A stretch of DNA of 8,390 nt, taken from the NCBI GenBank assembly GCA_947625425.1, contig CANQOH010000042.1, positions 1-8,390 of the forward strand, written 5' to 3'. This stretch comes from an uncultured Bacilli bacterium (GTDB lineage Bacteria; Bacillota_I; Bacilli_A; RF39; UBA660). A program made the position numbers and the translations under genes. The notes under the pieces are model-generated. The model saw only the letters and a program-made list of their open reading frames with translations, searched no databases and had not been told where the DNA came from. Below, in pieces: positions 1-7,219 of this stretch (position 1 is the first letter of the stretch; every line of letters begins with the position of its first letter).

Positions 1-119
1 GCTAGGATAGTAGGTACGTTATAGCCGGCTACCTAGTGAAATTATAAATCTAACTAAACTTGTAGATGTTATATATCAAGGTAGTTTGGACAGGAGTTCG
101 ATTCTCCTCTACTCCACCA
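1..119 (+). ncRNA. ssrA: tmRNA (ssrA), 3' portion, cut by window start
   Basis: Transfer-messenger RNA rescues stalled ribosomes and tags the unfinished protein, working with SmpB. Only the 3' part is here. Visible are the T-arm (stem AGGAG 92-96, loop TTCGATT 97-103, stem CTCCT 104-108), the 3' acceptor strand CTACTCC (109-115), discriminator A116 and an encoded CCA at 117-119. Just upstream, the run AAACTTGTAGATG... followed by TTTGGAC is the typical tmRNA sequence before the T-arm. A tRNA is excluded because no D-arm or anticodon arm precedes the T-arm. Bases 2-36 can fold as a hairpin or pseudoknot (TAGGTA 11-16 with TACCTA 30-35, or CTAGG 2-6 with CCTAG 32-36), matching the last pseudoknot of tmRNA. 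The tag reading frame and 5' acceptor strand lie outside the window. Confidence 0.93.
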
Positions 120-130
120 TAATGTTTGTT

Positions 131-155
131 AAAGCCTTTATATAAGGGCTTTTTT
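131..155 (+). terminator. Intrinsic terminator of ssrA
   Basis: AAAGCCTT (131-138) pairs with AGGGCTTT (145-152), with one G-U pair and a TATATA loop, followed by a T run to 155. It starts 11 bases after the CCA end of the tmRNA. Confidence 0.85.
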
Positions 156-179
156 AATACCTAAATTGAGGTGAATGCT

Positions 180-395
180 ATGAATACAGTAAAAAATAAT
201 AATGATATAATTCAATCTAGTGAATTACTACTAGAAGATGATAGTAGTAAAAATATACTTACTACTGAAAAAGAAGGTATGGAAGTTACGAAGTTATTAT
301 CTAGAATTCCTAATTATGTAAAAAATATTAATGATATTAGAAAAATTGAAAATTGGGATCAAGCAAGCGAATATAAAGAGAATGAAGAATGGTAA
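180..395 (+). CDS. Small protein of unknown function (71 aa)
   Basis: I do not recognise this protein. The frame is open from a GTG at 171, but that GTG is part of the ribosome binding site GAGGTG (168-173). The ATG at 180, six bases further on, is the better start and gives 71 residues. The protein is hydrophilic and rich in Asn, Glu and Lys, with an acidic patch LLLEDDSS (residues 17-24) and a Trp-containing C-terminal part (ENWDQ, ending EEW). It has no signal peptide, membrane segment or cysteine. It lies only 24 bases beyond the ssrA terminator, and I found no convincing promoter in that gap, so read-through from ssrA is possible. A strong hairpin follows it. The good SD and downstream terminator support a real gene; it could also be a remnant. 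Confidence 0.6.
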   Translation: MNTVKNNNDIIQSSELLLEDDSSKNILTTEKEGMEVTKLLSRIPNYVKNINDIRKIENWDQASEYKENEEW

Positions 396-410
396 AAATT
401 AATTTTTTTA

Positions 411-447
411 AAAAAGGTGGTTTTATGTTTTAAAATCATCTTTTTTA
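411..447 (+). terminator. Intrinsic terminator after the 71-aa gene
   Basis: A 15-bp stem: AAAAAGGTGGTTTTA (411-425) pairs with TAAAATCATCTTTTT (431-445) with two G-U pairs, loop TGTTT, and a T run at 441-446. The A-rich and T-rich ends should let it work in both directions, but no convergent gene lies next to it. Confidence 0.8.
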
Positions 448-455
448 TTTGGAGT

Positions 456-500
456 TATAAAGTTTTTAATGATGTATACAGTTCGTAGAGATACTTTATA
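456..500. repeat. Inverted repeat with central palindrome, candidate operator
   Basis: TATAAAGT (456-463) and ACTTTATA (493-500) form a perfect 8-bp inverted repeat 29 bases apart. Close to its centre is a perfect 8-bp palindrome, TGTATACA (473-480). It sits just upstream of the candidate -10 box of the XRE regulator gene and beyond the preceding terminator, so it is not needed for termination. XRE-family repressors often bind short palindromes of this kind near their own promoters; binding here is inferred. Confidence 0.45.
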
Positions 501-512
501 GCTTATTTTTAG

Positions 513-518
513 TATAAT
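513..518 (+). promoter_or_regulatory. Candidate -10 box of the XRE regulator gene
   Basis: Perfect TATAAT 24 bases before the ATG. No good -35 box stands at the usual distance (GATACT at 490-495 is poor), so the promoter may be weak or depend on an activator. Confidence 0.45.
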
Positions 519-541
519 AAATTTCAAAGAGGAGAATAATT

Positions 542-1753
542 ATGGATCAAATACAAATAGGTAAATTTATCGCGCAATGTCGTAAAGAAAAAGGACTTAC
601 TCAACAAGAATTAGCAGATAAAATAGGTTGTAGTGATAAAACAATTAGTAAATGGGAGAATGGTAGAGGTTTACCAGATTATTCATATTTTGGAATTTTA
701 TGTCGTACTTTAGATATAACGACAGATGAATTATTAAGAGGTAGTAAGACTAAAAATAAGAATACTGATGTATTAGGAGAGTATTTAGCTTATAAAGCAC
801 AAATGGATAAGAAACAAAAAAAGATTAAAATGATAATAAGTTGTTTGTTTATATTAGTGCTTTTTCTACTGGGATATTTTATTAATTCTTTTAAAAAGAT
901 AAATATTTATTCTTTAGAAGGACAAAGTGAAAACTTTACGATTAAAAATGGGATGTTTGTTAAATCAAATATTAATACAATCCTTGATATTGGTGATTTA
1001 AGAAGTGAAACTATTGATTATAGTGATATTCAAAGTATAACTGTGGCTGTAAAAGAAAATGATGATTATATATTAGTTGAATCAAATAAGAGTGATTGTT
1101 TTAGTGAAAGTATGTTATATAAAAATAACAATATCCTTATAGGTGATTATGGTGATTATGAAATGTTGGATAAACTAGATAATAAGGATAATGTTTCTAA
1201 TCTTTATTTATTTATACTATATAAAAAGGATAAAGAATTAGTTTTAGAAAAAATAAATATAGAAATGAATAAGATTCTAAGTAATGATAGGTTTGTAAAT
1301 ATAAAAAATCTGCCAATGGGGTATGGTGAGAGTCGAGTAATTGATTTAGAATCTTATAAAAAGACAGAAGATTATTATAATAAATTGAAAAAAGAAGGAT
1401 TCATTGAAGATAAAAATGATAGAAGTTACGATTATGTATATTGTAGTAGTTGCTTAGTAAAGAAAGTCGGAGATGATGAGTATTTAGGAGTTAATTATTT
1501 GGATAAAAGTTTTAATTATTATAGGAAATTAGAAGATGGTCAAATATATTGTCATGTTTTAAATGATATCTTACTTAGTAAAGGAATAAATGAAAATTTT
1601 GCAATTGAATTTGTTTATAATGATGGAAGTAATAAAATGTTGGATTATAGTGGTTCTTCAAATGATTTTTATGATGATGAATATACAGATGAGGAAGAAG
1701 AACAAGCTTTAAGAGTTGCTGAATTATATAAAAAATATATTTTAGAATTATAA
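542..1753 (+). CDS. Membrane-anchored XRE-family transcriptional regulator
   Basis: A 403-aa protein with a DNA-binding head and an outer domain. Residues 7-62 form a typical HTH_3/XRE domain, with LTQQELADKIG and SDKTISKWENG as the two helices of the helix-turn-helix. A Lys-rich linker (about 67-96) leads to one membrane helix (about 97-115, SCLFILVLFLLGYFI). By the positive-inside rule the N-terminus is in the cytoplasm and residues 116-403 are outside. That domain matches no family I know. It holds a CxxC pair (C301, C304), lone C186 and C337, many Tyr and Asp residues, and a strongly acidic stretch at 375-387. The start is set by AGAGGAG at 528-534, seven bases before the ATG. The design suggests a one-component sensor carrying an outside signal to DNA; the signal and targets are unknown. 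Its own upstream repeats are a possible target. Confidence 0.85.
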   Translation: MDQIQIGKFIAQCRKEKGLTQQELADKIGCSDKTISKWENGRGLPDYSYFGILCRTLDITTDELLRGSKTKNKNTDVLGEYLAYKAQMDKKQKKIKMIISCLFILVLFLLGYFINSFKKINIYSLEGQSENFTIKNGMFVKSNINTILDIGDLRSETIDYSDIQSITVAVKENDDYILVESNKSDCFSESMLYKNNNILIGDYGDYEMLDKLDNKDNVSNLYLFILYKKDKELVLEKINIEMNKILSNDRFVNIKNLPMGYGESRVIDLESYKKTEDYYNKLKKEGFIEDKNDRSYDYVYCSSCLVKKVGDDEYLGVNYLDKSFNYYRKLEDGQIYCHVLNDILLSKGINENFAIEFVYNDGSNKMLDYSGSSNDFYDDEYTDEEEEQALRVAELYKKYILEL

Positions 1754-1776
1754 AAAAGACCTTAATTGGTCTTTTT
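1753..1776. terminator. Two-way terminator between XRE regulator and DUF421 genes
   Basis: AAAAAGACC (1753-1761) pairs perfectly with GGTCTTTTT (1768-1776) around a TTAATT loop. Both strands end in a U run, so it can serve both convergent genes. It overlaps the last base of one stop codon and two bases of the other. Confidence 0.85.
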
Positions 1777-2452
1777 AAATTCGATAAAAGGTTGTTACTT
1801 TGTCATTCTTATCTATTGATAATAAACTTATATCTTCGATTTTTTTATTAATATCTTTTAAATAGGTATTTAACCATAATTTATTTTTCTTAGCTCTTTT
1901 TAGTTCTGATTCATTAATTGATCCATCAACAATTATTTCATAACTATAAGTTTGTTTTTTTGTATTTCTTTGAATATCTTGTTTTAAGTCATTACTTGTT
2001 ACTGGTTGGTATTGTTCTTTTAATAAAATAGAGATATCACCAGATGGTTCTAGAATAGCACAACCGAGTTCATTAATATCAAAACAGTTTTTTAAACGAC
2101 AATGTTCTAATAGTTTAGCAATGCTTATTTTAGCGGTTTCTAAGTTTGGATAATTAAAGTTGTCATTTTCAAATAATACTAATGGTTCACCATCAACGAT
2201 TTCTTCTGCCGGATGATTATGACTAGTAATTAGAGATAAAATAATACCGATAATACCAAAGATAGATAGAGCAATAATACCATCTATTAAAGGAGTATCT
2301 AGACTTATTATCGTATCAGCAGTTATAGAACCAATAGTTATACTTAAGACATAATCATATAAAGTAAGACTTTTAATTTGTTTTTTACCTAGTAATTTAA
2401 CTATTATAAATAAAATTATAAACATAATAAGTGAACGAGTTAAGATTTCCAT
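1775..2452 (-). CDS. DUF421 (YetF/YcaP-like) membrane protein
   Basis: A 225-aa protein of the DUF421 family, best known from Bacillus YetF-type proteins. The N-terminal part holds three membrane segments (about 5-20, 33-52 and 56-76) with the family signature LLGKKQIKSLTLYDYV (20-35) followed by an ITIGS element (38-42). The cytoplasmic part has the conserved GEPLVLF strand (88-94), a LLEHCRLKNCFDINELG helix region (114-130), CAILEPSGDISIL (131-143) and a second conserved block with IIVDGSINESEL (173-184). Length is normal for the family. AGGTGA lies six bases before the ATG. The biochemical role is not firmly established; links to spore germination or envelope properties in bacilli should not be transferred here. 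The short loop after the third helix (SHNHPAEEIVDG) lacks the Arg-rich stretch common in relatives. Confidence 0.88.
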   Translation of the reverse strand: MEILTRSLIMFIILFIIVKLLGKKQIKSLTLYDYVLSITIGSITADTIISLDTPLIDGIIALSIFGIIGIILSLITSHNHPAEEIVDGEPLVLFENDNFNYPNLETAKISIAKLLEHCRLKNCFDINELGCAILEPSGDISILLKEQYQPVTSNDLKQDIQRNTKKQTYSYEIIVDGSINESELKRAKKNKLWLNTYLKDINKKIEDISLLSIDKNDKVTTFYRI

Positions 2453-2483
2453 AAATAATCACCTATTATTAGTATTAGTTAAT

Positions 2484-2511
2484 TTTATAATAATATAAGT
2501 ATTTATGATAA
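2484..2511 (-). promoter_or_regulatory. Candidate promoter of the DUF421 gene
   Basis: Read on the minus strand, TTATCA (2511-2506) and TATAAA (2489-2484) are 16 bases apart. The match is moderate and the whole gap is AT-rich, so chance is possible. The -35 box overlaps the extended -10 of the divergent 100-aa gene. Confidence 0.3.
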
Positions 2512-2514
2512 AAT
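2506..2514 (+). promoter_or_regulatory. Candidate extended -10 of the 100-aa gene
   Basis: TGATAAAAT is a TGn extended -10 with box TAAAAT (2509-2514). Transcription would begin near 2521, leaving a leader of about ten bases that is mostly the ribosome binding site GGTGAT (2522-2527). No -35 box is seen. Confidence 0.4.
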
Positions 2515-2530
2515 ATTAATTGGTGATAAT

Positions 2531-2833
2531 ATGAGTTTTTATCGTGTAACTTATAATAATAAAGGAATATATAATGAATTAAAGATAATGGTAGGTAAAG
2601 ATATTTGGCAAGAATTACTAAATAAAGAAGAATTTACTTGGTTACCTAAACCTCCTTCTTATGCTAGTAATAATCGATCTTATTTTACGGAGAAGGGTTA
2701 TGAATACTTTAAAACTAGAACATTACCAATAATTAGTGAATACTTAGATGGAGATAAAATAAAAATTAAAGTATATAATGAAATTAATAATATTATATAT
2801 AAAGATGAATACCAAGTGGTGGTTGATGAATAA
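2531..2833 (+). CDS. Small protein of unknown function (100 aa)
   Basis: I do not recognise a named family. It is a soluble-looking, slightly alternating protein: an N-terminal strand YRVTYNNKGIY (4-14), a helix with IWQELL (25-30), then FTWLPKPPSYASNNRSYFT (35-53), which is unusually rich in Pro, Ser and aromatics, and a C-terminal alternating strand (IKIKVYNEINNIIYKDEYQVVV region, 77-98). There are no cysteines, membrane segments or signal peptide. The ATG at 2531 follows GGTGAT at a short spacing. The gene is flanked by its own candidate promoter and a terminator, and the motif-like SYFT region suggests a conserved fold, so it is probably a real gene. It faces away from DUF421 and towards dxs, with no functional hint from either neighbour. 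Confidence 0.72.
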   Translation: MSFYRVTYNNKGIYNELKIMVGKDIWQELLNKEEFTWLPKPPSYASNNRSYFTEKGYEYFKTRTLPIISEYLDGDKIKIKVYNEINNIIYKDEYQVVVDE

Positions 2834-2836
2834 AAA

Positions 2837-2868
2837 AAGAACTTATTTTGTGATAAAGTTCTTATTTT
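2837..2868. terminator. Two-way terminator between 100-aa gene and dxs
   Basis: AAGAACTT (2837-2844) pairs perfectly with AAGTTCTT (2856-2863) around an 11-base loop. On the minus strand the stem is followed by a run of seven Ts (strong, for dxs); on the plus strand the tail is ATTTT, which is weaker. Confidence 0.8.
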
Positions 2869-4703
2869 AATAGTTTATTTATTTCTTCTTTAATAGATTC
2901 ATTATCTAAATGTTCTTGAGTATATAGTTCTTCGATTGTACCTTGTTCAATAAATTTATCATTAAAACCTAGGATTTTTATTTGGCCTTTAAAATTAAGA
3001 TTATTTAGAGCAAGTAAAATATTATGACCTAAACCGCCATTAATTAGATTATCTTCTAAAGTTAGAACATTATCTTTATTTTTGATAATTTTTTTTAAAG
3101 CATCGATATCTAGAGGTTTTATGAAGGTGGCATTAATAAGAGTTATGTTTAAATCATTTTTACTTATTATTTGGCACACTTTTTGAACCATTTTACCAGT
3201 GGCGATGACTGTTAAGTCTTGACCTTTAGTAATGTATTCCCATTTACCATATTTTATTTCTTTTAGTGGTTTCATTTCGATGTAATCACCACCGCGGGGA
3301 TAACGGATGGCGATAGGAAAGTTTTGTTTAACGGACCATTTTAAGAGAATATCTAGTTCAGGAATACATTTAGGGGAAATAATTGTCATATTAGGAATTA
3401 TAGATAGATATGATAAATCTAAGATACCTTGGTGAGTTTCACCATCATTACCAACAAGACCTGCACGATCAATAGCAAAGACAACTGGGGAATTTTGCAT
3501 ACAAACGTCATGAACTATTTCATCAAAACCACGTTGTAAGAAAGTAGAGTAGACAGCAAAGACGGGTTTTAATTTTGAAACAGACATACCAGCTGCTAAA
3601 GTTACAGCATGTTCTTCAGAAATACCAACATCAAAATAACGATCTGGGTATTTTTTAGCAAATTTTTCTAAGCCAACACCATCTTGCATAGCAGCTGTGA
3701 TAGCCACAACTTTTTTATTATGAGCAGCTATATTAGTTAAGGAATCACCAAAAGCACTGGAGTAGGTTTTTTTACCACTTGATAAAACACCAACTTCTTT
3801 ATCAAAAGCTGAAACACCATGGTATTTTTCAGGATTTTCTTCAGCGAATGTATAGCCTTTACCTTTTTTAGTAACAGTATGAATAATTACTGGGCCATCA
3901 ATTTTTTTAGCTCTTTTTAAAACTTTTTCTATTTCATTAATATTATGACCATCGATTGGACCAATATAAGTTAAGCCCATATCTTCAAAATATTTGGAAG
4001 GAACTAAGGTTTTTCTAATACCATCTTTTATACGAGATAGAATATTGATAGAAAAAGTACCAATTTTAGTATCATCTAAACAATATTTAATTTTATTTTT
4101 AAGTTTTATATATCTTTCATTTAAACTTAAACGACTTAAGTAACTTGATAGGCCGCCGACATTAGAAGAAATACTCATTCCGTTATCATTTAAGATAATT
4201 ATTAATTTAGTTTTATTAAAACCAATATCATTGATTGCTTCTAAAGATAGGCCGTTAGAGATAGCCCCATCACCAATAACGGCAACGATATTGTAATCTT
4301 CGTGTAGTAGGTCACGAGCTCTTGCCATACCAATTGTAGCACTAATAGATGTACTACTATGACCAGTTTCAAAGTAGTCATATGGACTTTCTTTTTTATA
4401 AGGGAAACCTCTTAAACCTTTATATTGTCTTAAAGTATCGAATTGGTCTTTACGACCGGTTAGGATTTTATAGACATAACTTTGATGGCCGACATCAAAG
4501 ACGATTTTATCATAGGCAAAATTAAAGACATCACAAAGAGATATCGTTAGTTCAACGATACCTAAATTAGAAGCTAGATGGCCACCATTTTTAGATACTT
4601 TTTCAATTAAGAATTCTCTTATTTCATTAGCTAGTTCTTTTTTTTCTTTTAAGTTTAAATTCTTAATATCATTGATGTTATTAATTTTGTCTAGCTGTTT
4701 CAT
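2862..4703 (-). CDS. dxs: 1-deoxy-D-xylulose-5-phosphate synthase
   Basis: Dxs joins pyruvate and glyceraldehyde 3-phosphate, with thiamine diphosphate and Mg2+, to make DXP, the entry step of the MEP isoprenoid pathway. It is a cytoplasmic dimer. The 613-aa length is close to the E. coli enzyme. Visible sites are GGHLASNLG (40-48, His42), VGHQSY (71-76, His73), GHSSTS (114-119), the ThDP/Mg motif GDGAISNG (144-151) through NDNGMSIS (172-179), the catalytic Glu in ISEEHA (Glu363), YSTFLQR (385-391), DRAGLVG (412-418), THQG (423-426) and RYPRGG (467-472). All key residues are present. NDNGMSIS has Gly175 where many relatives have Glu. The start follows GGGGTGA by four bases. It has its own promoter and terminator, so it is not in an operon with purA. 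Dxs also supplies DXP for thiamine and pyridoxal synthesis in some bacteria. Confidence 0.97.
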   Translation of the reverse strand: MKQLDKINNINDIKNLNLKEKKELANEIREFLIEKVSKNGGHLASNLGIVELTISLCDVFNFAYDKIVFDVGHQSYVYKILTGRKDQFDTLRQYKGLRGFPYKKESPYDYFETGHSSTSISATIGMARARDLLHEDYNIVAVIGDGAISNGLSLEAINDIGFNKTKLIIILNDNGMSISSNVGGLSSYLSRLSLNERYIKLKNKIKYCLDDTKIGTFSINILSRIKDGIRKTLVPSKYFEDMGLTYIGPIDGHNINEIEKVLKRAKKIDGPVIIHTVTKKGKGYTFAEENPEKYHGVSAFDKEVGVLSSGKKTYSSAFGDSLTNIAAHNKKVVAITAAMQDGVGLEKFAKKYPDRYFDVGISEEHAVTLAAGMSVSKLKPVFAVYSTFLQRGFDEIVHDVCMQNSPVVFAIDRAGLVGNDGETHQGILDLSYLSIIPNMTIISPKCIPELDILLKWSVKQNFPIAIRYPRGGDYIEMKPLKEIKYGKWEYITKGQDLTVIATGKMVQKVCQIISKNDLNITLINATFIKPLDIDALKKIIKNKDNVLTLEDNLINGGLGHNILLALNNLNFKGQIKILGFNDKFIEQGTIEELYTQEHLDNESIKEEINKLLK

Positions 4704-4778
4704 AATTTCACCCCGTGAATCCCTTTAATTAGTTAGATTAACACAAAAAGCTTAAAACTTCTAGTAAATACAGACTTG

Positions 4779-4808
4779 ATTATAACATTTTATGCTGTTT
4801 GTTTACAA
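4779..4808 (-). promoter_or_regulatory. Candidate promoter of dxs
   Basis: On the minus strand, TTGTAA (4808-4803) and a perfect TATAAT (4784-4779) are 18 bases apart, and the -10 is extended (TGTTATAAT). The predicted leader is about 70 bases. It lies downstream of the purA terminator, so dxs can be transcribed alone. Confidence 0.65.
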
Positions 4809-4825
4809 CTTATTATTTATTCACA

Positions 4826-4852
4826 AGTAAAAAAGACTAGGTATCTAGTCTT
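4826..4852 (-). terminator. Intrinsic terminator of purA
   Basis: On the minus strand AAGACTAG pairs perfectly with CTAGTCTT around a four-base loop (plus-strand arms 4833-4840 and 4845-4852), followed by a run of Ts. The stop codon of purA is one base upstream of the stem. Confidence 0.9.
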
Positions 4853-4853
4853 C

Positions 4854-6158
<1,305 letters not shown>

Positions 6159-6170
6159 TTATTTATTTAA

Positions 6171-6205
6171 TAAAAAAAGAAACATTTATGGGTTAAGTGT
6201 TTCTT
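6171..6205 (-). terminator. Intrinsic terminator of the HAD-like gene
   Basis: On the minus strand AAGAAACA pairs perfectly with TGTTTCTT (plus-strand arms 6177-6184 and 6198-6205), followed by a run of seven Ts. The stop codon lies inside the 13-base loop. Confidence 0.85.
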
Positions 6206-7136
6206 CTAATCTTTTATATTCTAGTAAGTGTTTATTTTGGGGATTTATATGGCCTTTTATATATTTAAATATGTCCTTAATTATTGATAATTCTTCTTCA
6301 TTAACTTCGACCATAGATAGGGTAAGATGAAGTTCACGCATTATGTCTTCATAGTTTTTAACGTCTATTTTATTAGCGTTAAGTGAAGCTAAGATATCTT
6401 TATATCTTTTATTATAAAATAATGTTGTTATATCTGATTTATCTAAATAAGGAAGAATAGCTTTTTGAGCTTCTTCTATACTATGAGATGGGATATCTTT
6501 AATTCTATTTAAATAAGTATCAAAACATTCGATGACACCTAGAAATCCTTTAGTAAAAGTACTGATACTCATTAAGTTATCATATTTTTTGTTATCTTCA
6601 TTACTTAGAGAAGGAATAAATTCAGCCATTGGTCGATGATATTGAAATTTACGAAAGTAATTGGGATTTAAGGCATCATCAACTATACCAAACCATATGA
6701 TATCGTATTTAGGATTTCCTAAATAACGACTTTCAAAGATTTCAGTTTTATTATAGTTATTCTGTTTATTTGGTAATGGTTGGCATTCTTTAGTATAGAA
6801 ATTATATGTACCAAATAAATAAGTAGCATCATCTAAGATAATATTTGGCTTTAAATGGCGGTTTAAGATAGTCATGTATTTATCTAAAGTAGAAGATGGA
6901 AGGTCAATATGAGTGGAAATATTAATTAATACTTTATGAGCACTAAATTTAGTTTTTAGTTTAGTTAGTTGCTCCATAAATATTTCTGCTGTTTCATCAG
7001 TCATATCGTCTAGTGTTCCTTGTAGATCTAACATAATAGCAATTATTCTTTCTTGACGATTGTTTAGTTTTTTAATAGTTTTTCGATTCATGAATTTTTT
7101 TCTTTGATATTCACTTTTCCAAGTCTTTTTCTTCAT
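6186..7136 (-). CDS. HAD-like protein of unknown function, altered motif I
   Basis: A 316-aa soluble protein with no family I can name. After a very basic N-terminal tail (residues 1-29, many Lys and Arg) comes a strand ending in DLQGTLDDMTDE (37-48), which looks like HAD motif I (usually DxDGT). The nucleophile Asp37 is present but the second Asp is Gln39. VLINISTH (69-76) fits motif II with Ser74/Thr75, and FGIVDDALNP (149-158) fits the motif IV Asp pair (153, 154). The remaining part (about 180-316) is mostly helical, with no membrane segment. This order fits a HAD-type hydrolase fold, but the Gln would weaken the usual acid/base step, so it may be inactive or do something else. GGGTGG lies six bases before the ATG. 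An alternative start is Met16. The basic tail hints at RNA or DNA binding; this is inference. Confidence 0.8.
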   Translation of the reverse strand: MKKKTWKSEYQRKKFMNRKTIKKLNNRQERIIAIMLDLQGTLDDMTDETAEIFMEQLTKLKTKFSAHKVLINISTHIDLPSSTLDKYMTILNRHLKPNIILDDATYLFGTYNFYTKECQPLPNKQNNYNKTEIFESRYLGNPKYDIIWFGIVDDALNPNYFRKFQYHRPMAEFIPSLSNEDNKKYDNLMSISTFTKGFLGVIECFDTYLNRIKDIPSHSIEEAQKAILPYLDKSDITTLFYNKRYKDILASLNANKIDVKNYEDIMRELHLTLSMVEVNEEELSIIKDIFKYIKGHINPQNKHLLEYKRLEETLNP

Positions 7137-7160
7137 TTTAAACCACCCTATGATAATAAA

Positions 7161-7189
7161 ATTATATCTTAATTAAATATTTTAAACAA
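7161..7189 (-). promoter_or_regulatory. Candidate promoter of the HAD-like gene
   Basis: On the minus strand, TTGTTT (7189-7184) and a perfect TATAAT (7166-7161) are exactly 17 bases apart, next to the terminator of the upstream dehydrogenase gene. Confidence 0.6.
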
Positions 7190-7191
7190 TT

Positions 7192-7219
7192 AAAAATAAT
7201 GCTTTTCGGCATTATTTTT
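7192..7219 (-). terminator. Intrinsic terminator of the dehydrogenase gene
   Basis: A perfect 11-bp stem: AAAAATAATGC (7192-7202) with GCATTATTTTT (7209-7219), six-base loop. The T run follows on the minus strand. The stop codon (7212-7214) lies inside the stem. Confidence 0.9.

Noticed and set aside
84..119. A tRNA gene ending in CCA near the left edge
   Set aside because: The T-arm and acceptor end are present, but the upstream sequence has no D-arm or anticodon arm and matches the tmRNA layout.
171..179. GTG at 171 as the start of the small gene after ssrA
   Set aside because: The GTG is the end of the GAGGTG ribosome binding site; the ATG at 180 has correct spacing.
4704..4853. Thiamine (TPP) riboswitch upstream of dxs
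   Set aside because: The leader is only about 70 bases and lacks the conserved CUGAGA element of TPP riboswitches.
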